Positions 11,297 to 23,292 of a stretch of 64,000 nt of DNA are shown here, one piece after another. The notes beneath the pieces are model-generated. The model was not told the DNA's origin. It saw only the letters and a program-made list of their open reading frames with translations, and made no database searches. The stretch comes from Rhinopomastus cyanomelas (Eukaryota; Chordata; Aves; Bucerotiformes; Rhinopomastidae), in contig VXBP01002900.1 in NCBI GenBank assembly GCA_013400115.1, positions 145,117 to 209,116 of the forward strand, written 5' to 3'. The translations under genes and the position numbers were made by a program. The first letter of the stretch is position 1. The number at the start of each line of letters is the position of its first letter.

Positions 11297-13964
11297 TTAC
11301 AAGGGAGGAAACATGACTAGAGAATCTGAGAAAGTCCTTCCAGGCCAGTCAGGTTCTATCCTGTGGATGCTGCACCTGATAAATGTACCTATGGGTCACA
11401 TCACAGAACTTCTACAAGTTCAGACTACACCTGGCTAATCCTGAGGTTTCAAAAAAACAGCTGCCAGATTCACAACAGTCCTGTGTCCTGTAAGTTATGC
11501 ACCCAGCAAGGTAGAAAATAAAGGAGACAAATTAGATGCTGCTGGTTTCGGTCGGCACAGATAATCCAGACATCAACTGTTCTTGCACAGATTCACAGAT
11601 GAGTAGATGGGGAAAGGAAACCAGTCTGTGTTGGTAGGAGCTCACAGTGCATTTGAGAGACAAAGGCTTCGGGAAGGTAAGTTCAGTAGATGTCCCATTC
11701 TTCCAGGCCAAGGAAAATGTCTTCCCTTCCTTTCCATCTGACCAGGGAGTGACTGGGCTGAGGACACAGATGGAACAAGTTGAGAAACGTCACTTCTGCA
11801 GTTTGAAAACACAGAAAGAAACATGAAAATTGATGTTCAAGTGGTTTCGAACTTGCCAAGAACTTGCCCTCAGTGTGGGGCTGGCAGGTCACAGATCAAG
11901 CAAGCTGGTAAACAGAAACCAGGAAAGTGGTAGAGAGCGGCCAGAGGTCCAGAGAAACTGCTAAGTGAGGCCGGTATCTGATCTTTCCTTCACAGCTCTA
12001 TTGATCTGATGGAAAGGAAGGCCAGCAAACACACCAGAATGGCCACACCAGCCAGCCATCCTGATGGCAGCCCTCCAACAGGTGGAGTGGGTTATGGAAG
12101 GAAGAATCATCTGGTTTGTACAAGTTGCTGCTGGATAGTTCCCACATGTGTTAATAAAGCTGTAGGCTGTTCAGACAGCATCGCTGGGTCTGTCCTGTCT
12201 CCCCTACCCCAACCTTGAAAATACAAGATGTTAAGTAAGCCAGTCCCTGCCCGACTCAAGAAGTCCTGGCTCATCAGCAAGCCTGTGACCAGCACAGTTC
12301 AGCAAGCCTGGCTTAGTTCACAGCCAGTTCACCGGCAGTTTTCCTAAGCACTGCAGAGATCCTTCCAGCCATGCAGGGAAAAACCTGCCGACACCAGGAC
12401 ATGAAGGCATTCCCAATGATTCTACTGCATCTTCTAAAATGCTGTGGGGTTTTCTGAAGAGCAGTCAAGTTTACAGCCCTCTTTAATGGATTCACTCTGT
12501 CAACCAACTGCCTCTGTGGCCAAACAGACTGGAGTAATCTCTTCTTTCATTTAACAGGGTGTTAGCTTTGAAGTTTAATTATCAGGGAAAGGAACTCTTC
12601 ACATTCAGGGAAACGCAGACTGAAGTACGAAATCCAGTCGGCTGCAGATCGTTTCTAGTCCATCTCAGCGCAAGGAGGAATTTCGCTTGCGTGCCTGCAG
12701 AAGTGGAATCAGGTCTGCAGACTCTCCTTGTTGCCTGTTACAATCCCAACATCCGATCCAGTCCCCACAACCCCTCGCTCACTTCCTTCCAGGCCTTGAC
12801 GAGTGCTGCTCCTCCTTCCCCAGAGCGGCCCCGGGGAAAGCGGAGCTTGACTGGACTGGGTTTTTCATTTCCACTGCTGTCTGCATGGCCCTTTGGAGCA
12901 TCCAGCACTGCAGCTTTGGCACAGGCATCAACCAGCACATCAAAGATTCTGAGACTTTGGGACCCGTCCCAACTGCCTGAGAACTTTCCCAAAAGACAGA
13001 GGGACCTGACTCTGCTCTTCTCACACCGAGCACTACTCTTACCTCCATGAGAGTCAGTGCGACACAATCTCCTCCTAGCACGAGCATCACCTGCCTTGCC
13101 ATGCCGCAAATTGGGCTGGATCAATCCAACTGGCAAACGGAGCCCATGCAGTCCATCCATCCTGCTGCCTTTTTCCCCAGGGCCTCAAAGCAGACCAGGA
13201 GCAGTTGTCAGGAGAGCACACAGGGCACAACAGCTGTTCGGAAACCTCTTACGCCTCTGCCACATAGTTGGGTATTTGGAACTGCGAGTAGCCGCAGCCA
13301 CATCGGACTTGGAGACAGACCCCAGGCTGGCATTCAGCCCCAGACTGACTGAGAAAGTTGGGACTGAGTTTTAATGATCCTGGGGAGGAAAGGAAAGAGC
13401 AACACACGCCATGTACATCTCTGCACCAAGGCAGATCTGCTTGGGAGGGTGCTTGCTTCTCAGGATTTGAGGCTCTGTGGATATTAAGCCTGATGGCTCA
13501 TAAACAGATTTCAAGCCTTCTCTGAAAATGTCACTGCACTTCATCCAAACAGTCCAAATCTGGTGACAATCACACCAGTCTTTTCCAAATTTATGAATGG
13601 CCCTTCCTCCCAGCCCCTACTCTCAGCTCATGGGCTTGAACGTCACGGGTATTTCTGACAGCCTGCTTCTCGAGCAGTGCTTACGATGCTGTATTTTCAC
13701 AGTGGGCAAAAACGTTCCTCTTGTTCACCTCTAATTCCTAAAATAAGGCTGAGGATTTTATTTAAACATTCCCTGTGCACTGTAAAAACTAGCCACTCCT
13801 TTGCCAATAGGAGCGATTAGCACAACTGACCACACTAATTATTTCAAATCTCAAGATAGGTTTTTTCAGAAGTCATTCCACATCATTGAAAAAACACAAT
13901 TAACTGGACTCGGCTACCAACTGCATCGTCGTGTCTTACCACATTATTTTAGGATGAGGGATTA
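11297..13964. other. Long single-copy stretch without recognised repeats
   Basis: This is about 2.7 kb with no CR1. An AATAAA polyadenylation hexamer lies at 12153-12158 followed by a GT/CT-rich stretch. It could be chance, an unannotated transcript end or an old LTR end. A moderately GC-rich section at 12700-13380 is open in several frames on both strands (163 codons plus strand, 140 codons minus strand) but matches no family I recognise. Overlapping open frames on both strands argue for composition rather than coding. Confidence 0.35.
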
Positions 13965-14834
13965 CAGTGCACTGTCAGCAAGCTTGCTGATGGCACAAAG
14001 CTGGGAGGAGTAGCCAGCAGGCTGTGCTGCCATCCAGTGGGACCTGGACTGGCTGGAGAGCTGGGTGGGGAAAAATGTAATGAACTACAACAAGAGTCTG
14101 GCATCTGGGCAAGAACAGCCCCAGCAGGTTGGGGACTGACCTGTTGGAGAGCAGCAGAGGAGAAAGGGACCTGGGGGTCCTGGTGGACAGCAGGATGGCC
14201 ATGAGCCAGCAATGTATACTTGTGGTCAAGAGGACCAACGGCATCCTGAGGTGGATCAGAAGGGGAGTGCTTAGTAGATCAAGAGAGGTTCTTCTCCCCC
14301 TCTACTCTACTCTGATGAGATCACATCTGGAATATTGTGTCCAGCTCTGGGCCCCTCATTTCAAGAAAGACACACAGCTGCTGGAGAGAGTCCAGCATAC
14401 AGCCACAAAGATGATGACGGGAGAGGAACATCTCTCTGATGAGAAAAGGCTGAGGTAGCCAGGACTCTTGAGCTTGGAGGAGACTGAGGAGTGACCTCAT
14501 TAATGTTGATCAATATGTTAAGGGTGGGTGTCAGGAGGATGGAGCCAGGCTCTGCTCAGTCTCATCTAATGATAGGGCAAGAGGCAGTGGGTGTCAGCTG
14601 GAGCAGAGGAGGTTCCACATCAATAACAGAAGGAACTTCCTCACGGTGAAGGTGATGGAGCACTGGAAGGGGCTGCCCAGGGAAGTTGTGGAGTCTCCTT
14701 CTCTGGAGATTGATAAAACCCACCTGGATATGTTCCTGCATGTCTTGATCTAGGGGATCCTGCTGTGGTGGGGGGATTGGACTGGATGATCTTTCAAGGT
14801 CCCTTCCAATCCCTAATGATTATATGATTCTATG
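13965..14834 (+). mobile_element. Longest young CR1 LINE copy, reaching the RT active-site region
   Basis: CR1 encodes a reverse transcriptase/endonuclease (ORF2) that copies its RNA into nicked chromosomal DNA. This 870-bp copy starts at the RT catalytic motif: one frame reads CTVSKLADGTKLGG at about 13970, where active CR1-type RTs carry a double aspartate (ADD), so the second catalytic Asp is replaced. Downstream blocks ERDLGVLVDSRM, SREVLLPLYS, HLEYCVQLWAP and the 3' UTR follow, then one tip with an ATTCTATG tail. Frameshifts and a TAG near 14456 disrupt the frame. The copy is inactive. Confidence 0.93.
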
Positions 14835-14867
14835 TGTATGTGCGGAGTTTCTGCTAAACAGTTCTGC

Positions 14868-14925
14868 ACCAGATGATCTTTCGAGGTCCCTTCCAATCCC
14901 CAACATTGTGTGATTCTATGATTCT
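14868..14925 (+). mobile_element. CR1 tip remnant
   Basis: The terminal 58 bp of a CR1 tip (AGATGATCTTTCGAGGTCCC to TGATTCTATGATTCT) lie 33 bp beyond the tail of the preceding copy, in the same orientation. It may be a second tip of that element whose upstream half was replaced. Confidence 0.8.
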
Positions 14926-16455
14926 CCCCCAAAATGAGAAGGACAGGTAGAGAGACAAACATTTATTTAAAATGAAGAAAAAACCCGATCTCACTTCTGA
15001 CAGAAACATCCCCTTTAGCTAAAAGAAGGCAAATCGGATGCAATAATTAGGATGAGCTATTCACTATGCAAATCAGTTCCTGTGGATGGCTTGAGAGCTG
15101 CTGAAGGTTATGCAGCAGGTTTTTCCAGAGACAGTGGATTCCTTCAAACAAAAAAAACCATCCTGGAAGAAAGGCACAATGGAAGGACTTGGCCCTGCCC
15201 TTTCGGAGAACATCTCGGTGACGCGGAGCTTGCTAAAAAAATGTAAATGATTCAAAGAAAGGCTAAGCAGGGCTGTACATCAAGCGCCATGATTTCATCA
15301 CCCACTTTAATCACAGGCTGCTGCTCGGAATGGCTTGGGATGTTGGTTGTTACAGAAGAGGTTTCTGTACCATTATTAGCACCTCTGAGCAAATGCAGTG
15401 AGCAGGGGGGGAATAAAAAAAGAGACAGCGGGGGGAAGAGAGAGTGAGCGCGAGGAAAATGTAGCAGCGGTTAAAGCATAGTTTAATAACTCCAATCTCA
15501 GTCACTTTTTTCATATGTATTGTATGTGCAAGTCCATAGTACAGCATAATGTGTCATAATTTGGCCTCCAATTCTGACAGCACTGCTTGACTTGGGCATT
15601 AAATCATTGCCCCAAGGAATTCACATTCTGGCAATTCCTGATGGTAGGACTGTCATCTCCTCCCACACATGACCTATCATTTTTGACATGATTGAATCAA
15701 AATTAGTCAGTACATTTAGATGTAAATTAGAGACATCCAAGAATAATAATGAGCACAAAAATATAGCTCTGTGTAATTGACACGGCAACAGCTTAGTACA
15801 GGCTGCTTGCACAGTCTCCTCGAAATTATTAATATCATGATAACAGGAATTCTGTATCAAAAAAGTGAGGAAACTTTTCCCTTTTTATTTTTTTTAAAGG
15901 AGAATATTTAACTAACCCCGAAACCCTATATAAATCTATATGTGTTTTCTCAGCCAGCACTTGCATTATCTGGGCGCTCTTAACCCGAGACAGATGTAAC
16001 CGGCCAGCCAAGGAGCACACCAGAGCTCTCATGTCCTGCCCCACCTCATGTTCCATTCCTCTACCTTCCCTATCATTTTCCACCACTGGTCACTGCCTGT
16101 CATGGTGCCACTGGACCAGGAGCATTGCCAGGATCCTTGATGTGGAATGGCCACTAACTTCAGGGGGCGGCACCTTACAAAACCAAGCAGGACCCTTGTG
16201 CGTTTCCCAGCGATACCCCATGGGGACATCGTGCCTAGCGGTACTTTATCCTTACAAGCTCCTTATTTGTGCATTTGCACTGACCCAGCAGGATGATGTT
16301 GTCAGACAGGTACCAGAAGCCACTCACATGCCACACTGCGGGCCCAGCTCTCCCCACACTCTGCCCTGTGCAGATGGACAGCTCCAGACGGATGGGGCTC
16401 CACCTGTCCTCAGGCTTGGTTGCCCTTTCCCATCCTTAGGGAGCACTCAAGGGAG
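14926..16455. other. Single-copy stretch with conserved-element look at about 15540-15860
   Basis: Positions 15540-15860 are AT-rich and repeat-free, with many TAAT, AATTA and TGATTGAAT-type motifs. This is the strongest-looking candidate non-coding element in the left half. A purine-rich run lies at 15405-15455. No exon was recognised. Confidence 0.3.
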
Positions 16456-16551
16456 GAATCATAGGATCATCAGGGATTGGAAGGGACCTCAAAATTCATC
16501 TAGTCCAGTCCTCCAGCCAGAACAGGACCACCTAGAGCAAGTCACACAAAG
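16456..16551 (-). mobile_element. CR1 tip
   Basis: A minus-strand tip with a few substitutions (CAAAATTCATCTAGTCCAG). It stops just after CAAGTCACACA. It lies inside the longest open frame of the window (16031-16819), which shows that frame is not a gene. Confidence 0.85.
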
Positions 16552-17884
16552 CCTGAAGCTCTTCAAGCAAAACTACCCCATGTCTTCCCCAGAGCTCTTT
16601 TGTCCACCAGGCAAATGGCCCTCCATATTGCCACCACCTGAGGGACAACCCTCCACATGGGTGGTTGTGAGGGCTACAAGAAACGGCTGCAGACTTCAGG
16701 CAGGAGAGACATCCCCGACCCAGTGCAAAGTGCAGTGCATACCACCACCAACCCTACGGCCCCCCGAAGTACATTTTGTTCAGGCAGGAAGAGGGGGAAA
16801 CACAATGAGCTCTTTTTAATCCTTTCCCCATTTCCAAAAGGTTCGGTCCACCTCAGGGTTGGCGCACGCCTGAGGGAAAGGGTAGACCCGAAGACCAGAG
16901 CCACTGTGCACCCCAAACAGGCGCAGACTTAAGAAAAACATCCAACCAGTTTCAGCCTTGTCCCTACAAAAGTCCATTTAACGTCTCTGGACACATTAGG
17001 TTTGCTGCTGTCACTGTCCTGGAGGAAGAGCTGCCCACCAGCATCCGCTCTCAGGCTCCATCACAAGTCAAGAGTCTGATTTTCTTCCTGTGTGCCCCAC
17101 AGGGAAAAACAGGGAATTTTTTAGGACAAAAACAATCCAGCGAGCCTTCGTGGGTTTTTTTTTTTCCACGGTGTGGTGGGAGCACTTACATGTGTTAATG
17201 TGGCACTCCGTGATCTTGCTAACCCAAGTCTGTATTGCTACCTTGAAGCAAACCTAAAATCTCCTGGGGTCATGCCAACATCTCAATGGTTGCGTGCTGA
17301 GTACCTTCCGAAAGTCTTTGATTACCATGTTGCCGGGGGAAAAAAAGAAATTAGCTGGAACAATTTCTGTGTCAGTCGCGTGTGATGAAAGAGGAAGTGC
17401 CCAAGATGACTATGTCCTCGATGCGCTTGCCATAGCTTCACTCAACAGAGATGTTAATATCTAGAGCAACCAGGTGAAGCGAGTGTCAAGGCTGTTTTAT
17501 TGGAATGTGTTTTTCTGGGAGCCGCAAATCACAAAAGCATTTCTGGAGCGACGTCGCAAACACGACAGAAGGTCCCCTGCACAGGCTGCGTGCGGGCAGA
17601 AGCACCGCTCAGCGACACAAGCGCCAGGGAGGAAGAAAATTGCCCCTCTCGCAACTCATTTCTCAGGGCTGGTTAGTAGCTCACACCCTGAACGCGGCGG
17701 TTCTCAGGTGCTTAGCATCTCGGAGAACATGGCTAATGAGCACACATGATTGGTGTTTCATTTAAATAGCAAAGCTCACCGGGCAGAGAACGCTCACGGC
17801 ATACACGGCCCCGCTAGCTCTGCTTGAGACAATAAAAACAAAATCCAGGAGAGTTTCTGTGAAAGGAGAAAAGCACAAGCAGTT

Positions 17885-18258
17885 CTTGAGGGAGCTTGGA
17901 GAAGGGGAGACTGAGGGGTGACCTCATTAATGTCTATAAATATGTGAAGGGTGGGTGTCAGGAGGATGGAGTCAGGCTCTGCTCAATGTCATCTAGTGAT
18001 AGGATGAGGGACAATGGGTGTCAGCTGGAACAGAGGAGGTTCCATATAAATATCAGAAGGGACTTCTTCACAGTGAGGGTGACAGAGCCCTGGAATGGAC
18101 TGCCCAAGATGGGTTGTGGAGTCTCCTTCACTGGAGACATTTAAAACCCGCCTGGATGTGTTCCTGTGCGACTTGGTCTGGGTGATCCTGCTGTGCCAGG
18201 GGGATTGGACTAGATGATCTCTTGAGGTCCCTTCCAATCCCTAATGATTCTATGATTA
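17885..18258 (+). mobile_element. CR1 LINE, 5'-truncated
   Basis: It begins at the GAGCTTGGAGAAGGGGAGACTG block, covers RGDLINVYKYVKGGCQEDG, then the 3' UTR and one tip with GATTCTATGATTATA. The order is normal with few indels. Confidence 0.92.
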
Positions 18259-18339
18259 TATCATCCCAGTTATAACACCAGTATAACACCAGTTCTGATA
18301 ACCCCTCCTGCAGTCTGCACAACATGAAGCAATTCAAGA

Positions 18340-18985
18340 ACTCAGGGTAAGGTCAGAATTCAACATCTCCAAGCAGCAGCAGAAAAGAAATACTGTTTTT
18401 TACAATCAGTGCTCCAACAAGGCCAAACAGACCACAGACCCCGTACGTTTGGAATTGTTCAACTGACTCTCCCAAGAGAGTGCACCTCACTCTTGAGCCC
18501 TACCCTTAAAAAACCCTAGAGTGTTGACAGAGTAAACCTTGCCTGTGCTGTGCAGTGCTTCCCCACGCAACAAAGCAAAAAATGCTTTCTTCCTCACCAT
18601 CATGAGTTAATCCCTGACCCCCTGACATCACAAAACTCATATGAGAACCAATGGACATCCCTCTCCATTGCTCTATAAATAGCATGTGAGAGGGCTGAGC
18701 CGGGGACTCTCCCCTTGCTCTCCTGCCATGTGGACCCAGTGAAGGATAATCCCTCTCTGTTTTCTTCCCTGATGGCTTATAACTTGCATTTCTTATGATT
18801 TTACTCATCTTTTCCCCATTCCAAATCCACTCTGTGTATTATTTTATCTCCATACTCATTTCCCTTTTCTTTCCTTCTTTCTCTCTCCTATTTTTCTGTC
18901 TTCCTATCTCAAGTAGTTAAAGTCTTCCTATCTCAAGTAAAGTCTTTCTATCTCAAGTAGTTAAAACTACCACCGTTTGAAAAAA
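18340..18985 (+). mobile_element. Possible solo LTR or LTR-like sequence (tentative)
   Basis: A TATAAATA box at 18674-18681 is followed by a CT-rich downstream stretch (CTCTCCCCTTGCTCTCC) and a long pyrimidine-rich tail, the layout of an endogenous retrovirus LTR promoter and R/U5 region. I found no clear TG...CA ends, target duplication, primer site or gag/pol remnant. It may equally be an ordinary promoter-like or low-complexity region. Confidence 0.22.
18899..18967. repeat. About 23-bp imperfect tandem repeat, three copies
   Basis: CTATCTCAAGTAGTTAAAGTCTT recurs three times: the second copy lacks GTTA and the third ends in AAAACTACC. It lies inside the pyrimidine-rich stretch of the LTR-like region. 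Confidence 0.8.
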
Positions 18986-20680
18986 GAGGTGTGTGTGTGG
19001 GAAGAGCCTTTCCTATTTTTTTTCTCTCTTTACTCTGGGAAAGTGGAGAGAATTCCTTTGTTAGAGTTTCACGTGTTGCTGTTGTCATGTCTGCAGTGGA
19101 GAAGGGGTTGGATCCGTTTCGCAGGTGGTTTTACTCTTCACCTTTTTTCTAACTGTTTCTTGTTCTCTGTTGATCAAGGTTTTTTAGTTGTCTTTGCTAT
19201 AAGATTGTCCTTGGTTTTATTGTGTTTCAATGACCCTGGGAAATCAAAACTGGGACACTCACCAGGAACGCACGGGTGGAATTTCCTACGTGAAGGACAA
19301 GAGGTTCTCAGTTGGTGCCTGCAGAATCAGGGCCCTATTCTTCAGTCGTACAGCTGGCTGTGTAGAGCTTGGCAGATTAACTGCCAAAGAAACCCTTTTA
19401 CTTTTAGATCTGCCTTTTTTTCCCTTGTCCTACCCTAATGGTACCAAGGAAACCAAATGCAAAAAACAAAGGTATTAAACATTACATTATAAGAGGAAGC
19501 ATAAAGAGCCTTGATAAGCCTGACAAGCCAGTCTAGTGGGGAAATATTACAAAAATAACTCCCTTGCAAACTTCAGCTGTGTTCTTTTGAAACAAGTCTT
19601 CAAAAATTGAGGCAAATCCCACCTCAGTTTGGCACGCAGCAATAATAAAACACACGTGCGATATACAAAACTGTCTGGCAAACAGATCAACCAAGCTACA
19701 TCAAATCAGGTAGCCAGCACCTACCTAGTTTGTCAGACACGTTCAGGGGAGCAGCTTGGTTCTTGGAAGTGTCATTAGGTGCATAAGCAGCCTGCTCTGA
19801 CATTACTTGCTGAGGAAGAGCCTGATACAGTCGGAAGTAGAGGGTCCCTCGGATGCATTTTGAAGCAGAGAGGAAGGCAGGCTGTACAGCTGTATTTAAT
19901 GATTGTCTCTACATGGTATCAATGACTGGTCTAAGTAGGACAAGGTGAAAACCCGCCTCCAGCTCTGTACAGGCAGGAAAGCAGAGTGTGTGTTTGTTAT
20001 CACCCTGGTGAACAGAAATTCACAAGTAAAACAATCCTACATTGTTATTAATAGGGCAGCTCCAAATCCACCTGCTAAGAAAAATATCGGCATCTTACAA
20101 AAGCACTTTGGCTAAACTATAAACCACATAGAATCACACATGAAACAAATTCTTTGGTAGAAGCTACTTGAATCTCTTCTGCATCTTTAGGTATCTTCCC
20201 TTGTGCTTCTACTAGAGCAAATGGAAAACAATTTTCATGTTTTGGAATCGTCCAATTTAATAGTCTTCATCGCATCAGGGAAGAAATCTGTCATTGCAGA
20301 GCCCTGCAGAGGTGACAGAAAAACTGACTTCATCGCCGGATTGTGTTCTGTTTGCCTCAAGTAACCAGGCTTCGTGAGTGGCAAGAAGGACTCTACAAAT
20401 AGCATTTAACTTTCTGAAAAATAAAAACCTTCCTTCCCCATCTGACCTTTGAAATTAACTGGCACCTTCTGGTTTGTAGAAGATGCCACAGAGTGTCACG
20501 GCAGGATTCATGCAGCCCCTGATCGTGGCTGCGTCACAGAAGGCTGCGTTCTGTAATGTCCTTAGCAAATTAGCAGACACCAAAGGGGTTTGCAGGAGAA
20601 AGAAAAACCAAGGTTCGCATTCAAATGACTTCTCTTGGATGTTCCTTAAGGTTTTTCATGGTGCCTAACATCAATCTGAT
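18986..20680. other. Single-copy stretch, no feature identified
   Basis: A 153-codon open frame at 18977-19438 has low-complexity F/L-rich content and no family signature, and I do not support it as a gene. The rest is AT-rich unique DNA. Confidence 0.35.
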
Positions 20681-20928
20681 GCCTCTCCTTATAAGGGAGG
20701 TGCTCCACCTCCTTCATCATCCTCATTGCTCTACACTGGACCATCTCCAGCAGCTCCACAGCCCTCTTGAGCTGAGGAACCCAGAACTGGACACAATACT
20801 CCAGGTGTGGTCTCACCAGGGCAGACTAGAGGGGGAGAAAAACCTCTCTTGATCTGCTAACCACCCCCCTTCTGAAACACCCCAGGATGCTGTTGGCCCT
20901 CTTGGCCACAAAAGCACACTTCATCTCA
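20681..20928 (-). mobile_element. CR1 ORF2 fragment lacking the 3' end
   Basis: The minus-strand match runs from GCCTCTCCTTATAAGGGAGGTGC through the CCAGGTGTGGTCTCACCAGGG and AACCACCCCC blocks to CTTGGCCACAAAAGCACAC. The whole 3' UTR and tip are absent from its left side, which is the reverse of normal 5' truncation. Confidence 0.88.
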
Positions 20929-21483
20929 AAACTACAACAGAGAAACAGCAAAACAAGACTTGTTCACCCTCTCCATGTACTCCTTGCTTGTAGAAGTGCA
21001 TTTGGCAAGGACAGGTGTGTTGTCTTGAAGGTTATGGGGTAGATAAATGGTTTGTGTAGGAGCTGTAACTGGCTTTATTACACTGCTCCAGTTCAAAATA
21101 TTTTCCTGAGACCGTGTTAGTTCTCATCGAGATTTCAAAACCTCCTCTTTGTTCACACATACTCAAAACCAAAAAATGTAGTACTGTGTGTCACGAAAAG
21201 ATCATCCTTACATTCCCCTGGCAAACTTGGAATACACTGCCAGATGCACAATTTCCTTCCCCAAGCCCTTTGCACACACTGTGCATCTGCATCTCAAATA
21301 CCCTTGTTCCTGAATGTTGCACCTGCTCTTAGCTCGATGCTACAGATGTTTTTCACACCAGACGTTAAAGAAATGAGCTCGGTCGGCTGCAGCACAGTTG
21401 GTCTTCTCTTGGACTTGTTTTAGTTAGTTAGTTTAACTTGGTTCATTCCATGACTCTTTCATCTACAAATTAAATGTCTTAAC

Positions 21484-21903
21484 GTCTTCTCTGGAGATGT
21501 TTAAAACTCGCCTGGAGGAACTTCTTCACAGTGAGGGTGACAGAGCCCTGGAACAGGCTGCCCAGAGGGGGTTGTAGAGTCTCCTTCTCTGGAGATGTTT
21601 AAGACCCTCCTGGAAATGTTCCTGTGTGACTTTGTCTAGGTGATCCTGCTGTGGCAGGGGGATTGGACTGGATGATCTTTCAAGGTCCCTTCCAATCCCT
21701 CAAGTTCTGTGATGCTGTGACTTGGTCTAGATGATCCTGCTGTGGCAGAGGGATTGGACTAGATGAACCCTCGAGGTCCCTTCCAATCCCTAATGTTCTG
21801 TGATTCTGTGACTTGGTCTAGATGATCCTGCTGCATCAGGGGGATTGGACTAGATGATCTTTTGAGGTCCCTTCCAATCCCCAATGTTCTGTGATTCTGT
21901 GAT
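21484..21903 (+). mobile_element. CR1 3' end with three tandem 91-bp tips
   Basis: The tips begin with GACTTGG/GACTTTG at 21628, 21719 and 21810, an exact 91-bp period. All tails are of the TTCTGTGATTCTGTG class. At the left edge a TCTGGAGATGTTTAAAACTCGCCTGGA segment appears before the GGAACTTCTTC block and again in its normal place at about 21590, a small rearrangement. Confidence 0.92.
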
Positions 21904-23213
21904 GAGCATGCTGCACACACTTCCAGCTAAAAGAGGAGCTGGAGATATTGAGCCCAAGCCACTCTGAACAAACATGCTTCTCTTTTCATCACAAGCACAA
22001 TAAACCAGAACTTACCTTTTCTCCTGACTGTAAAAAACTGACCAGGAACCAAAACTTTGTGGCTGCTTCAAACAAGTTCTAATTCCCTTCACAGTAACAA
22101 ATGCATTTTTGTATGAAATACAGACTTCATCACGGAGAGGAAGACAGCAGCTTTTGCCTGGCAAGAAACACTGGATCATTCCTGAAGGAAACGATCACAC
22201 GGAAAACAACAAGCCCATAGTTTAGGTTTTGGATGCTCCGAAGACAACCCCTGTTGATCATTTCTCTTCTTGCATATCTGATCATAAGTTAAACACATGA
22301 ACTCTGAGACAGTCATCATTAGGCTTCAGAGTCAACAAGTATTGAAGTGAAAGGAGTGAATATAGGCCATTCTGAGCTGCTGTCTCCAGTTATTACAGAA
22401 GCTAGAGGCAACACGGCATCAATTTGCTGTCAGTCCAAGTGGGGAAGGCTATTTTTGCAATTATATGCTAGAGGCTATTTTTAATGAAGGATTAGAATTT
22501 GGAGCACAAGATGACAGCTTCCTAAAACAATAGGGCTTGTTCAGCTGCTGTGAGCCAACATCATTCACCCACCGAGTCGTGGTCCTGATCCGTCAAAGCC
22601 ACTGGATCTTCAAGGAGACTATTTGCATATTTTTCAGTTTTATTACTTGAGCATCTGGGAGCTTTTTGTCCTGGGCAAGAATGCCCCTGTGAAAGGCATG
22701 AACAACAGCAAAACAGCTCTGGCCGTAACAGCTTCCAGTCTAAACTTTCTTCAAGTTTAGGGTTCTGATGGATTGACCACTTCCCACGTCTCCTGATCTG
22801 TTTCTAGTCATGGAGATGTTATGAGATAGCAGGGGAGGGCGGTGTTCCTCGGTTCCAAAATGCACCGCTTCAACGAAAAACAACCAAGGAAAAAACCAGC
22901 TGGGGAGAAGATCTTAAATGACAGTAGGAAATCCATTCTTGGACCAGAATATGAGTAGGAAAACATCATTGACCAGCCCACAGCCCTGAATCCAAGGTGG
23001 TGTCTTGTGCATCTAAGAATTAAGAACACTTTCTGCAATAATCTGTTCTTGAAAGCGTAATATTTATTTTGAAAGACTCTTCTAAGGAGTCTGCAGTTTG
23101 GCTTCCAAAGCCACCAGGCTCTTTGCTGTTTAATTAATTTCCTCCACTAAAATAGACGGCTTGTTCCTTGGCTGAAAGCAACAGTCTTATTGAGAGGAGT
23201 GAGCTGGATTCTT
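21904..23213. other. Single-copy stretch with conserved-element look at about 22380-22680
   Basis: There is no CR1 for about 1.3 kb. Positions 22380-22680 contain CTATTTTTGCAATTATATGC, CTATTTTTAATGAAGG and TATTTGCATATTTTTC, AT-rich motif clusters common in regulatory non-coding elements. No exon is recognised. Confidence 0.3.
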
Positions 23214-23292
23214 CACAGAATCACAGAACATTAGGGATTGGAAGGGACCTCGAAAGATCATCCAGGCCAATCCTCCTGCCAGAGCAGGGTCT
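23214..23292 (-). mobile_element. CR1 tip
   Basis: A single minus-strand tip, CACAGAATCACAGAACATTAGG to GCCAGAGCAGGGTC, truncated before the CACCTAGACCAAG boundary. Confidence 0.88.

Noticed and set aside
12153..12158. AATAAA as evidence for a gene 3' end
   Set aside because: A single hexamer in unique AT-containing DNA is common, and no upstream exon could be supported.
12559..13160. Overlapping open frames of 163 (plus) and 140 (minus) codons
   Set aside because: Both strands are open at once with no recognisable domain, as expected from a GC-rich stop-poor segment. No splice or start context was convincing.
16031..16819. 262-codon open frame, the longest in the window
   Set aside because: It reads through a minus-strand CR1 tip at 16456-16551 in the meaningless sense frame, has no family signature and is proline/serine-rich by composition.
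18977..19438. 153-codon plus-strand frame
   Set aside because: Low-complexity phenylalanine/leucine-rich content from a pyrimidine-rich strand; no domain and no homology recognised.
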